Below, one piece after another: positions 43,127 to 51,549 of a stretch of DNA of 64,000 nt; position 1 is the first letter of the stretch; the number at the start of each line of letters is the position of its first letter. The position numbers and the translations under genes are program-made. The notes beneath the pieces were generated by a model. The model searched no databases and was not told the DNA's origin. It saw nothing but the letters and a program-made list of their open reading frames with translations. Location: assembly GCA_027488155.1 (NCBI GenBank), contig JAIYCE010000084.1:1-64000 (forward strand), in the 5' to 3' direction. The DNA comes from Hyphomicrobiales bacterium. Lineage in GTDB: Bacteria > Pseudomonadota > Alphaproteobacteria > Rhizobiales > Beijerinckiaceae.

Positions 43127-44038
43127 ATGGCCGAAGAGATTCCTTTCAACAGGTCTGCGCCTGCGCCTGCTGGCGTGCTGGAAGAGGTTTCGCCGCTCCT
43201 GCGGCGGATCGTGGCACCCAATCCCGGTCCGATGACCTTTACGGGCACCTGCACCTATGTGGTGGGGCGTGGTGCGGTCACGGTGGTCGATCCCGGGCCG
43301 GACGATGCGGCGCATCTCGAAGCGCTGCTCGCCGCATTGCAGGGCGAGACCATCGAGACGATCCTCGTGACACATACCCATCGGGATCATTCGCCCCTCG
43401 CCGCCCGCCTCAAAGCCCTGACGGGGGCTCCTGTCATCGGGGTAGCACCGCATCGCACCGCGCGCGATCTTGTCGAGGGCGAGTATGTGCGCCTCGATGC
43501 AGGGGCCGATTACGATTATTCGCCCGACAGGGTCCTCGCCGATGGCACGGTTCATCAAGGCCGGGGCTATACGCTCGAAGCCGTCGAGACGCCCGGCCAT
43601 ACCGCCAATCACCTCGCCTTCGCCTTGAAAGAGGAAAACGCGTTGCTTTCGGGCGATCATGTGATGGCGTGGTCGACGACAACTGTCGCCCCGCCCGATG
43701 GCGCCATGGGCGATTACATGGCCTCGATCCAGAAATTGCTGGGCCGCGACGAGCGTGTGTTCTGGCCGGGCCATGGCGGGCCAGTCACCGAGCCGCAGCG
43801 TTTCATGCGGGCGCTCCAATCCCATCGCCGTCAGCGTGAAGCCTCGATCCTCGACCGGTTGGGGGCAAGCGAGGCGACCATCCCCGAGGTCGTCGCCGAT
43901 GTCTATCAGGGGCTCAACCCGGCGCTCGTGAAAGCCGCCGCGATGAATGTCTTCGCCCATCTCGAGGATTTGGTGGCGCGCGGGCTTGCCGCGACCGATG
44001 GACCGCCGCGGCTCGATAGTCGTTTCAAGCGGAGCTGA
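43127..44038 (+). CDS. Metallo-beta-lactamase fold hydrolase (LACTB2-like)
   Basis: This 303-residue protein has the metal-binding THTHRDHS motif (His83, His85, Asp87, His88), a second histidine in ETPGHTANHL, and GDHVMAW and FWPGHGGP. The C-terminal winged-helix-like tail is typical of LACTB2 and related hydrolases or nucleases. The substrate is not known. The ATG at 43127 gives the usual N-terminus. The MarR gene follows 64 bases later on the same strand. Confidence 0.87.
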   Translation: MAEEIPFNRSAPAPAGVLEEVSPLLRRIVAPNPGPMTFTGTCTYVVGRGAVTVVDPGPDDAAHLEALLAALQGETIETILVTHTHRDHSPLAARLKALTGAPVIGVAPHRTARDLVEGEYVRLDAGADYDYSPDRVLADGTVHQGRGYTLEAVETPGHTANHLAFALKEENALLSGDHVMAWSTTTVAPPDGAMGDYMASIQKLLGRDERVFWPGHGGPVTEPQRFMRALQSHRRQREASILDRLGASEATIPEVVADVYQGLNPALVKAAAMNVFAHLEDLVARGLAATDGPPRLDSRFKRS

Positions 44039-44102
44039 CCTGATTTGAAGGCTGAGCCTCCGCTCGCCTAAACTGCGTCTCCGTTTTGTGTCAGGTAATC
44101 GC

Positions 44103-44564
44103 ATGTCTTTAGGCCAGCCCGACGATCCCAGCGCCGATGCCATGCGCGCTTGGTTGCGCTTTCTCCGCCTCAACCAGCGCATTGCGCGCGTGGCGGCACG
44201 CGTCATGCGCGATACGGGCTTGTCGGTGCCGCAGTTCGATTTGCTCTCGACATTGTCGGAGCGTGAAGGCGCAACACAGCAAGACATCGCCGAGCGGCTC
44301 TATGTGACCAAAGGCAATATTTCCGGCCTCATCGACCGCATGGCCGAGGCCGGGCTCGTGGAACGCCGCGCCTTGCCGCATGATCGGCGTTCACACGCAC
44401 TCTTCATCACCGAGATGGGCCGTGCTGCCTTGGCCCGCGGCGATGCCATTCAACGCAAGATGATTGCGCGCACGCTTGGCGAACTACCCGAGCCGGAAAT
44501 CCGCGCGCTCTACGAAACGCTCGGCCGCTGGCGCGACAAGGTTCGCGACCTGCCGCAGGGGTGA
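44103..44564 (+). CDS. MarR family transcriptional regulator
   Basis: This 153-residue protein has the MarR winged helix: VPQFDLLSTLSEREGATQQDIAERLYVTKGNISGLIDRMAEAGLVERRALPHDRRSHALFITEMG. Such regulators are usually dimeric repressors released by small phenolic or oxidising ligands. The ATG at 44103 is chosen over a GTG five codons earlier. Its targets are not evident; the MBL hydrolase upstream is a candidate. Confidence 0.9.
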   Translation: MSLGQPDDPSADAMRAWLRFLRLNQRIARVAARVMRDTGLSVPQFDLLSTLSEREGATQQDIAERLYVTKGNISGLIDRMAEAGLVERRALPHDRRSHALFITEMGRAALARGDAIQRKMIARTLGELPEPEIRALYETLGRWRDKVRDLPQG

Positions 44565-44570
44565 GCGCGT

Positions 44571-45476
44571 CTAATCATCATCAATGAATGTGATGTTATC
44601 AAACGCATCCGGATATACATCCAGAATCAATTCTGCGTTGATCTCGGCAACGAAATCCTGCGTCGAAGGGCCATAGACCGGTGGGTTGGTGCCATCGTCA
44701 TTCTCAACAAAAACCCAGATCTCGGCACGGCTACCTTCGTCTGCGAGGCGTGTGACAAAATCTGAACGCGGAAATCCAAGCAGGAATCGCAAGGCGCTCA
44801 CATGCGCATCAATGGATAACATGTCGGGGCCACGGCATTCGAAATGGACCCTTCCAGTTTTACTCGGCAAGAAAGAAGGGCGGCCCGAAGGGGTGATATG
44901 ATACTCGCCTTTGTACGCAAACGATACTGGCGCTAAACCGAAATACATTGCCCACGCCTCTGCGTCGACATGATCGCCGCGGATGGTCAGCGATGCGCGG
45001 GTGCGCCGATAATCGTGCGGGGGCTGAGAGGCGACTTCACCAAGCGCCAAAGACTCTTCGTCGATAATTTGCAGATCAAGACTCGCGCCCGTTTCCGCGA
45101 GAAACCTTTCAGTTATTGCACCATAGACAGGCAGATTTTTACATCTCCTGTTATTGACATCAATCTTCAGATGTGCGGACATTTTTTCTGCAATGATCCG
45201 CGTCTTGAAGTCATGGCGCGGAAACCGAAGCATGGTACACAATCGAGCGACCTGTTCATCAATCGTTACTAAACGCGGATCGGCTGCGATATAAGCGACG
45301 AAATTTTCGTGCGCCGTTCTAGGACCCAAGAAATGCCGATCACCCACAACAGGCTCGTCGCGGAATGCCCATTCATCAGGCGAGCGTTCGAAGTATAACG
45401 CCCACGCGTCAGGAAAAACCCTGTCACCGAAGATGATCAAACTTGCTTTGGTGCGCGCATTCTTGAGGTATGACAT
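44571..45476 (-). CDS. Protein with two DUF4279-like domains in tandem
   Basis: This ~301-residue protein repeats one pattern twice: TKASLIIFGDRVFPDAWALYF, then RTRASLTIRGDHVDAEAWAMYFGLAP with a later HITPSGRPSFLPS, and LRFPRHDFKTRI against LGFPRSDFVTRL. This matches DUF4279, usually a single ~130-residue domain found in immunity-type and hypothetical proteins. Both halves keep the same core, so an internal duplication is clear. The function is unknown. The start is uncertain (ATG 45476 or GTG 45509; both lack a good ribosome site). It converges with the MarR gene. Confidence 0.68.
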   Translation of the reverse strand: MSYLKNARTKASLIIFGDRVFPDAWALYFERSPDEWAFRDEPVVGDRHFLGPRTAHENFVAYIAADPRLVTIDEQVARLCTMLRFPRHDFKTRIIAEKMSAHLKIDVNNRRCKNLPVYGAITERFLAETGASLDLQIIDEESLALGEVASQPPHDYRRTRASLTIRGDHVDAEAWAMYFGLAPVSFAYKGEYHITPSGRPSFLPSKTGRVHFECRGPDMLSIDAHVSALRFLLGFPRSDFVTRLADEGSRAEIWVFVENDDGTNPPVYGPSTQDFVAEINAELILDVYPDAFDNITFIDDD

Positions 45477-45556
45477 GTTGTTGTGCTGCGTTTTGAGAGA
45501 AACGCTCACGCAACGAAAATCACCATTATGGATCGTGTCTTCTGTTAATTTTCAGC

Positions 45557-45640
45557 TCGTCATCGCGAGAAGCGAAGCGACGAAGCAATCCATCTTGATG
45601 CAGAGCACCCTCCTCGCATTGACGAGGATCATTCTGCCAA
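45557..45640. repeat. REP-like palindromic element fragment
   Basis: Contains TCGTCATCGCGAGAAGCGAA, then GCGACGAAGCAATCC, and later CCTCGCATTGACGAGGATCA. Elements of this kind (CGTCATxGCGAG ... GAAGCAATCC) are scattered in many alphaproteobacterial genomes. A related, inverted fragment lies at 51490-51541. Confidence 0.6.
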
Positions 45641-45651
45641 ATGTTAATTCG

Positions 45652-46350
45652 TCACAACCCTCTTACCAAATCCGGCAAGTCCAAAATTGACTCGATGACA
45701 TAATCGGCGTGCGGTGCGAGCGCTTCGCGCGAGGCGGGGCCGCTCAAAACTGCAATTGCCACCGCGCCTGCGGCGCGCGCGGCGTGCAAATCATGTGTGG
45801 AATCGCCAATCAGCGCGACTTCACTTTCCTGCAATCCGCAATGGCGCGCGAAGGCATGCACCATGCCGGGATCGGGCTTGCCGCCATGGCCGGAATCATA
45901 GCCGGCGATGAAATCGAGAATGGGCATCAGGCCCAGCGCATTGGCCTGTTCAAGCGCGCCATATTCGGAATCGTTTGTGGCGATGCCGATTTTGTAGCCG
46001 CGCTCCTTCAAGCCTGTGAGAATACCGAGCGGATCGCCAATCGGCGCGAGGCTTTGGCGCGCCGCATCCTTGAACAGCCGATCCATCAGAATGCGGAATT
46101 CGGCGAGATCGGGATGGCCGGCAATCTCCTGCCAGATCGCGCCATATTCCGCTGAAGAGCCCGCGACGATGTGGGAATGCGGTTTGAAGCGCATCGTCTC
46201 CAAACAATAATCGCTCGCCGCCACAAGCTGGTCGAACACGTGCTGCCGCCCATCCGCAAGCGCGGTGATGACAGCGTGACCGGCGGGACCCCATGTCAGA
46301 TCGAAATCGATCAGGGTCCCGTCCTTGTCGAACAACAAGCCCTTCAGCAT
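45652..46350 (-). CDS. HAD family phosphatase (phosphoglycolate phosphatase-like)
   Basis: This 232-residue HAD hydrolase has motif I (LLFDKDGTLIDF with two Asp), motif II (GIATNDSEYGA), a lysine (GGKPDPGMV) and motif III (VALIGDSTHDLHAARAAG). The cap size fits phosphoglycolate-phosphatase-like enzymes. It starts at 46350 in a TAATG overlap with the stop of the amidase gene, so the two are cotranscribed and coupled. The real substrate may be another phosphate ester. Confidence 0.87.
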   Translation of the reverse strand: MLKGLLFDKDGTLIDFDLTWGPAGHAVITALADGRQHVFDQLVAASDYCLETMRFKPHSHIVAGSSAEYGAIWQEIAGHPDLAEFRILMDRLFKDAARQSLAPIGDPLGILTGLKERGYKIGIATNDSEYGALEQANALGLMPILDFIAGYDSGHGGKPDPGMVHAFARHCGLQESEVALIGDSTHDLHAARAAGAVAIAVLSGPASREALAPHADYVIESILDLPDLVRGL

Positions 46351-47762
46351 TAGCGCGGATCGATCGGCTTGAGATCGAGAGCGAGGATCGTTTCCAAGAT
46401 CTTTGCGCCGGCCAGCACCTGCGCCTCGCCGCGCGGGCGCGCAATCACCTGCAAGCCCACCGGCAAACCCGCTTTGGTGAAGCCGCAAGGCAGCGACAGC
46501 GCCGGGCATGTCGTCAGCGTGATCGCGTAAACGATGCCGAGCCATTCAATGTAATTATTGAATTTGTGCCCGTTGCATTCCTCGATGAAACGCTGCTCAA
46601 CCGGGTAAGGCGGCACGATGGCTGTCGGTACCAGCAAGAGGTCGTAGGTCTCGAAGAAATCATTCGTGCTTTTCAGCATTTTCGCGCGCTGGATTTCAGC
46701 CTTGACGATATCCTCCATCGTCAGCGCGAGGCCCTTCTCGATGTTCCAGACGATTTCAGGCTTCAGCAGGTCGCGGTAATTCTTCAAATTCTCGGCATGG
46801 GTGGCCGCGAAAGCTGCAGCACGCAAAACGCCGAAACATTCATGCGCGTCTGACACATCGGGGTGGGCTTCCTCAACCTTCACGCCAGCATCGCGGAAGC
46901 GCAGCGCGGCCTTTTCGCAAATCTCGGCGATTTCAGGATCGATCGGTGTAATGCCAAGATCTTTCGAGAACGCGACACGCACGGGCTTGGGTCCAGAACG
47001 CGCGGCGGCGAGATAACGCTGGCTCGTGCGCGGCAACGAAATCGGGTCGCGCGGGCTCTCGCCCGTCATAGCATCGAGAAACAGCGCGAGATCTTCCACA
47101 TTACGCGCCATCGGGCCTTCAATAAAGAGAAGGCTGTCGATCATGTTAGATGGATTATGCGCCACGCGGCCCGGGCTTGGACGCATACCGACCACGCCGC
47201 AGAAGCCCGCGGGCGTGCGCAGCGATCCGCCCATGTCCGAACCATGCGCGAGCCACGCCATGCCGGTCTTGAGCGCCACCGCTGATCCGCCCGATGAACC
47301 CGCCGCCGACAATTTCGTATTCCACGGATTGAGCGTGCGGCCGAACACTTCGTTGAACGTGTTTGCGCCTGCGCCAAACTCCGGCGTATTGGTCTTGGCG
47401 TAAATCACGCCGCCTTCATGCTCGATCGTGTCGACCATGATGTCGTTTTTCGTCGGCACATGATCTTTGAAGATCGGCGAGCCATAAGTTGTCCGTACAC
47501 CGGCGACGTCATTCAAATCCTTGATCGCCACGGGCAATCCGGCAAGACGGCCGCGTTCCTTCACCGGCTTTTCGGTGAGCGCGCGGGCCTGATCGCGTGC
47601 ACGCTCGAACGCCACGGTGGGGAGCGCGTTCACTCTTGAATTGACCGCGCTGATGCGCGTCTCAAGCGCCTCCAGGCACTCTAGGGGGGTGATGGCGCCG
47701 ATGGTGAGGAGATCGACGATTTCGGTGGCGGTACGCGATACAAGGCTCTGATCGGACGGCAT
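46350..47762 (-). CDS. Amidase signature family protein
   Basis: This 470-residue amidase shows the catalytic lysine at ~81 (LPVAIKDLNDV), the cis-serine in AAGSSGGSA (about 156) and the nucleophile in GSDMGGSLRTPA (Ser180). It would hydrolyse a carboxamide in the cytoplasm. The similarity to the amidase at 5696-7102 is only that of the family. It is transcribed with the HAD phosphatase and is divergent from the aminotransferase gene. The substrate is unknown. Confidence 0.89.
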   Translation of the reverse strand: MPSDQSLVSRTATEIVDLLTIGAITPLECLEALETRISAVNSRVNALPTVAFERARDQARALTEKPVKERGRLAGLPVAIKDLNDVAGVRTTYGSPIFKDHVPTKNDIMVDTIEHEGGVIYAKTNTPEFGAGANTFNEVFGRTLNPWNTKLSAAGSSGGSAVALKTGMAWLAHGSDMGGSLRTPAGFCGVVGMRPSPGRVAHNPSNMIDSLLFIEGPMARNVEDLALFLDAMTGESPRDPISLPRTSQRYLAAARSGPKPVRVAFSKDLGITPIDPEIAEICEKAALRFRDAGVKVEEAHPDVSDAHECFGVLRAAAFAATHAENLKNYRDLLKPEIVWNIEKGLALTMEDIVKAEIQRAKMLKSTNDFFETYDLLLVPTAIVPPYPVEQRFIEECNGHKFNNYIEWLGIVYAITLTTCPALSLPCGFTKAGLPVGLQVIARPRGEAQVLAGAKILETILALDLKPIDPR

Positions 47763-47862
47763 GGCTATCGTGCTTCACTCTCGGGTTTTCCACCCTTTAC
47801 GCGCGGGCGGTGAAGGACCATCATGACGCTCCTTGTCGAAGTTTCCTAGACCCGGAACGATC

Positions 47863-49239
47863 ATGCTGACCAATTTGCAAACGCGCGACGTCGAGACCCT
47901 CGTCCACCCCTACACCAATCTCGATACACATCGCCGGGTGGGGCCCCTCGTTCTGGAGCGCGGCAAGGGCGTCTATCTCTACGATACGGAAGGCAAGCCT
48001 TATCTCGAAGGCATGGCCGGGCTGTGGTGCACCTCGCTCGGCTACGGCAATGAGGAACTGGTAGAGACCGCCCGCGAACAGATGATGAAGCTGCCCTTCA
48101 CCCATCTATTCGGCGGCAAAAGTCACGATCCGGCCATTGAACTGGCCGAAAAGCTGAAGGAAATGGCGCCGATCCCGGTTTCAAAAGTGTTTTTCGGGGC
48201 GTCCGGCTCAGACGCCAACGACACCCAGATCAAGCTCGTCTGGTACTACAACAATGCGCTCGGCCGACCGAAAAAGAAGAAAATCATCGCCCGGCTGAAG
48301 GGTTATCACGGCGTCACGATCGCCTCGGCCTCGTTAACGGGCCTGCCGAACAACCACATCGATTTCGACCTGCCGATCCAGAACATCCTGCATACATCCT
48401 GCCCACACCATTACCGCTTCGGGATGGAAGGCGAGACCGAGGAGGAGTTTGCCACCCGCCTCGCCCATGAACTGGAAGAGCTAATCCTGAAGGAAGGGCC
48501 CGAGACGGTCGCCGCCTTCATTGCCGAGCCGGTCGGCGGCGCCGGCGGCGTGATCACGCCCCCCAAAGGCTATTACGAGAAAATCCAACCCGTCCTGAAG
48601 AAATATGATGTGCTCTTCATCGCCGATGAAGTGATCACGGGCTTTGGACGGCTCGGTACGATGTTCGGTTCATCAACCATGAACATGCAGCCCCATACGA
48701 TGTCGCTCGCCAAGGCGATTACGTCGGCTTATTTCCCGCTCTCGGCGGTGCTCATCCCCGATTTCATGTATGAGGCGATGATCGACGAGAGCAAGAAGAT
48801 CGGCGTATTCGGCCATGGCTTCACCTATTCCGGCCATCCGGTCGGCACTGCCATCGGCGTGAAGACGATGGAAATCTACCAGCGCGACAATATTGTCGGC
48901 CATGTGCAGAAACTGATCCCGCTGTTCTGGAAACACCTCGATGCGCTGCGCGAACATCCGCTCGTCGGCGAAGTGCGCGGCAAAGGCCTCGTGGCCGGTC
49001 TTGAAATCGTTGCGGACAAGGCGTCGAAAAAATCCTTCGAAGCCAAGCAGGCCATCGGCGCCAAGCTCAACATGATGGCGCAGGAAGAAGGCCTTATCGT
49101 CCGCAATATGGGCGACACAGTTGCGGTCTGCCCGCCGCTGGTCATCTCCGAAGGGGAGATCGAGGAGCTCTTCGCAAAGCTTGGCAAGGCGTTCGACCGC
49201 GCCGAGGCCTATGTGCGGGCGGAAGGCTTACGGGGCTAA
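47863..49239 (+). CDS. Class III (omega) aminotransferase
   Basis: This 458-residue PLP enzyme has VFFGASGSDANDTQIKLVWYY for the phosphate site, ARLKGYHGVTIASASLTG, AEPVGGAGGVI, the DEVITGFGRLG block and the PLP lysine in SLAKAITSAYFPLSAV. The HPYTN/LETHxxxGP start and GHGFTYSGHPVG fit the omega-amino acid:pyruvate or putrescine-type branch. It would transfer an amino group from a diamine or beta/gamma-amino acid to a 2-oxoacid. The ATG at 47863 is chosen over an in-frame TTG. Confidence 0.9.
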   Translation: MLTNLQTRDVETLVHPYTNLDTHRRVGPLVLERGKGVYLYDTEGKPYLEGMAGLWCTSLGYGNEELVETAREQMMKLPFTHLFGGKSHDPAIELAEKLKEMAPIPVSKVFFGASGSDANDTQIKLVWYYNNALGRPKKKKIIARLKGYHGVTIASASLTGLPNNHIDFDLPIQNILHTSCPHHYRFGMEGETEEEFATRLAHELEELILKEGPETVAAFIAEPVGGAGGVITPPKGYYEKIQPVLKKYDVLFIADEVITGFGRLGTMFGSSTMNMQPHTMSLAKAITSAYFPLSAVLIPDFMYEAMIDESKKIGVFGHGFTYSGHPVGTAIGVKTMEIYQRDNIVGHVQKLIPLFWKHLDALREHPLVGEVRGKGLVAGLEIVADKASKKSFEAKQAIGAKLNMMAQEEGLIVRNMGDTVAVCPPLVISEGEIEELFAKLGKAFDRAEAYVRAEGLRG

Positions 49240-49416
49240 TTTCTTAACTCTTGCGCAACCATGCGACCATTTGTGCGCCGTTTTTGCCCTCCTTTGGGGC
49301 CGGCGCGTAAAAATTGTCACAATTTCTCCATGTCTTCGCCTTGCCAGAAGATAAGAAAGTTCCATCTCTTAACGTAAGCGATCGCCGAAGACGGTCGCAC
49401 CTCGAGGGAACTCACA

Positions 49417-49590
49417 ATGTCATCCCATACCCGCAATACTCCTGCTGCGCCCCAGGCCAAGGACAAGCCGCAGGATTTCCGGCCGATCGGCATTCAGTCC
49501 GTCGCTGCAGCCGTTGAAGTCATGAAACCCAAGGCCAAGCCCGAACCCGCCCGTGCGATGCCGCCCGGCGTCAAGGCGGAATGGCACTAA
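49417..49590 (+). CDS. Small hypothetical protein, 57 residues
   Basis: A short gene with a strong GAGGGAA site 8 bases before its ATG and an intrinsic terminator 6 bases after its stop. The product (MSSHTRNTPAAPQAKDKPQD, then FRPIGIQSVAAAVEVM and a Pro/Lys-rich end) is hydrophilic and has no domain I know. The complete expression signals make a real gene likely; a conserved small Rhizobiales protein is possible. Confidence 0.65.
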   Translation: MSSHTRNTPAAPQAKDKPQDFRPIGIQSVAAAVEVMKPKAKPEPARAMPPGVKAEWH

Positions 49591-49596
49591 CACAAA

Positions 49597-49619
49597 AAAG
49601 GGGCCGCCTTGGCCCCTTT
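49597..49619. terminator. Intrinsic terminator between the 57-residue gene and the L,D-transpeptidase gene
   Basis: A 9-bp perfect stem (AAAGGGGCC with GGCCCCTTT) around a 5-base loop. An A run on the plus strand makes it effective as a minus-strand terminator for the transpeptidase gene; on the plus strand the tail is weaker. Confidence 0.75.
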
Positions 49620-49641
49620 GCCGTCTCAAAAAATACGAGAA

Positions 49642-50226
49642 TTAGAGAACGACCACACGCGTGCTCATCGGCACACGGCTGTAAAGGTCGATAACGTCGA
49701 TATTGCGCATCCGGATACAGCCCGAAGAGGCCGCACGCCCGATCTTCTCCGGCTCATTGGTGCCATGGATGCGGTAAAGCGTGTCGCGCCCATTGTCATA
49801 AAGATAGAGTGCGCGCGCGCCGAGGGGGTTTTCAGGGCCGCCCTTCGTAAACTTCACATGCGGCCAGCGTTTCACCATTTCCGGGGGCGGCGTCCAATCC
49901 GGCCATTCGGCCTTACGCTGGATCTTCGCTTCGCCTGTCCAGCCGAAAGCCTCGTCCCCGACGGTGACGCCATAGCGGATGGCCTTTCCGTTCGGCTCGA
50001 TCCAGTACAGAAACTTGTTCTTGGTATCGACAACGATTGTTCCGGGCTTCTCGCCGGTTGGATTGTCGATCTTGTACCGCTCGAAGGGCAGATGAACCTC
50101 TGCGGTCGGCGCATAAGCCAGCGTAGCCTGATCCTTGGCGCTTAGCGCAGGCTCGGGCACAGGTTCGTAACGGCAGGAGGCCAATGCAAGGCCGACGAGA
50201 AAGAGGGAAGCGAAGCGACGAATCAT
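49642..50226 (-). CDS. L,D-transpeptidase (YkuD) lipoprotein
   Basis: This 194-residue protein has a signal peptide ending in a lipobox (LALASC, Cys18). The YkuD domain follows with the catalytic set: His154 in YRIHGTNEPEKIG and Cys170 in SSGCIRMRN. It forms 3-3 peptidoglycan cross-links or attaches proteins to peptidoglycan in the periplasm. Rhizobiales rely heavily on such enzymes at the growing pole and carry many copies. Confidence 0.92.
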   Translation of the reverse strand: MIRRFASLFLVGLALASCRYEPVPEPALSAKDQATLAYAPTAEVHLPFERYKIDNPTGEKPGTIVVDTKNKFLYWIEPNGKAIRYGVTVGDEAFGWTGEAKIQRKAEWPDWTPPPEMVKRWPHVKFTKGGPENPLGARALYLYDNGRDTLYRIHGTNEPEKIGRAASSGCIRMRNIDVIDLYSRVPMSTRVVVL

Positions 50227-50403
50227 GACTGAACTTTAGGTAAGCGAACAAGGCCTTATGGAACACGCATTACGGTTAAGAAAGAACTGCCGAAGACCCG
50301 ATTTGGCTCCAATTAACCCAAAGACCCCCGCATTCCTACGCCATGGACGAGGCGATCACGAGGGGTATGATAGTTGACCTACCCTCCCCCTCTCGAGGTC
50401 GCC

Positions 50404-51336
50404 TTGGGCACGCTACTTATCTCGCATCCCTGCTTCGTCCATCATGAAACGCCGCATGGTCACCCCGAACGGCCCGACCGCATCAGAGCGGTCGAACGCA
50501 TTTTGGAACACGAGCGGTTCCAGCCCTTGATCCGCGAGTTGGCGCCAATGGCCGATCGAACTGATATCATTCGCGCGCATCCGGAGAGCTATTTCGACGC
50601 GCTCGAGGCAGCAGCCCCGACCCATGGCACGGTGCAGATCGACGACGACACCGCGATGTCGGCTGGAACATGGGAAGCTGTGTTGCGCGGTGCAGGTGCA
50701 TCCGTCATGGCCGTTGACGAAGTCATGCAGAAGCTCGTCAACAACGCATTCTGCGCCATCCGGCCGCCCGGACACCACGCCGAAAAAGCGACGGCCATGG
50801 GCTTTTGCTTTTTCAACAACGCAGCCGTGGCCGCACGTTATGCGCAGGCGAAGTATGGTGTCGGGCGCGTCGCGATCGTCGATTGGGATGTGCATCACGG
50901 CAATGGCACGCAGGATATCTTCTGGAACGATCCGAGCGTCATGTATTGCTCGACGCATGAAATGCCACTCTATCCCGGCACGGGTGCTGCGAACGAAACG
51001 GGCGCACACAATACGATCGTCAATGTACCGATGCGTGCGGGCGATGGCGGGCCTGAATTTCGCGAAGCCTTCGAAGTCGTACTCTTGCCGCGTGTGATGA
51101 CATTCAAACCCGATCTCATCATCATCTCGGCAGGGTTCGACGCGCATCTGCGTGATCCACTCGCCAATCTCAATTTGACGGAAGCGGACTTCGGCTGGGC
51201 GACTGCGCAATTGATGGATATTGCCGACAAGACTGCCGAGGGACGTGTCGTCTCCCTGATGGAAGGCGGCTACGACCTCGAAGGCCTATCGCGCTCGGTC
51301 GCCGCTCATGTCATGACACTGATGAGAGGCGCTTGA
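50404..51336 (+). CDS. Histone deacetylase superfamily amidohydrolase
   Basis: This ~310-residue protein has the zinc-deacetylase motifs: GHPERPDRIRAVERIL near the start, IRPPGHHAEKATAMGFC, DWDVHHGNGTQDIFW, STHEMPLYPGTG and SAGFDAHLRDPL. Bacterial members act on acetylpolyamines, acetoin-related or acylated amines. The start is taken as TTG 50404, with GAGG at the right distance and the family's usual N-terminus; TTG 50374 is also open. Confidence 0.9.
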   Translation: MGTLLISHPCFVHHETPHGHPERPDRIRAVERILEHERFQPLIRELAPMADRTDIIRAHPESYFDALEAAAPTHGTVQIDDDTAMSAGTWEAVLRGAGASVMAVDEVMQKLVNNAFCAIRPPGHHAEKATAMGFCFFNNAAVAARYAQAKYGVGRVAIVDWDVHHGNGTQDIFWNDPSVMYCSTHEMPLYPGTGAANETGAHNTIVNVPMRAGDGGPEFREAFEVVLLPRVMTFKPDLIIISAGFDAHLRDPLANLNLTEADFGWATAQLMDIADKTAEGRVVSLMEGGYDLEGLSRSVAAHVMTLMRGA

Positions 51337-51489
51337 ATTCAAAGTGACCTCGCGAAGTCTCGGGCGGCCGTTCGGCCTTTGACGCTGCGCGTGTCAACTA
51401 TACGCCACAACCCTCATGACGAGGGGCGGCGCGGCCGCGTCTCGGACCACGCGGGAGACCAGTTTTCTTGAATAGTAAACCACGACTTC

Positions 51490-51541
51490 GTTCTTCGAGA
51501 CGTCGCTTCGCGCCTCGCAATAACGAGGATTATTCTGCGAG
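51490..51541. repeat. REP-like element fragment, inverted relative to the copy at 45.6 kb
   Basis: Contains GACGTCGCTTCGCGCCTCGC, then AATAACGAGGATTATTCTGCG. The last 28 bases resemble 45613-45640 (CCTCGCA..GACGAGGATCATTCTGC) with about five changes. It lies just downstream of ribBA. Confidence 0.5.
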
Positions 51542-51549
51542 AACCAAAC

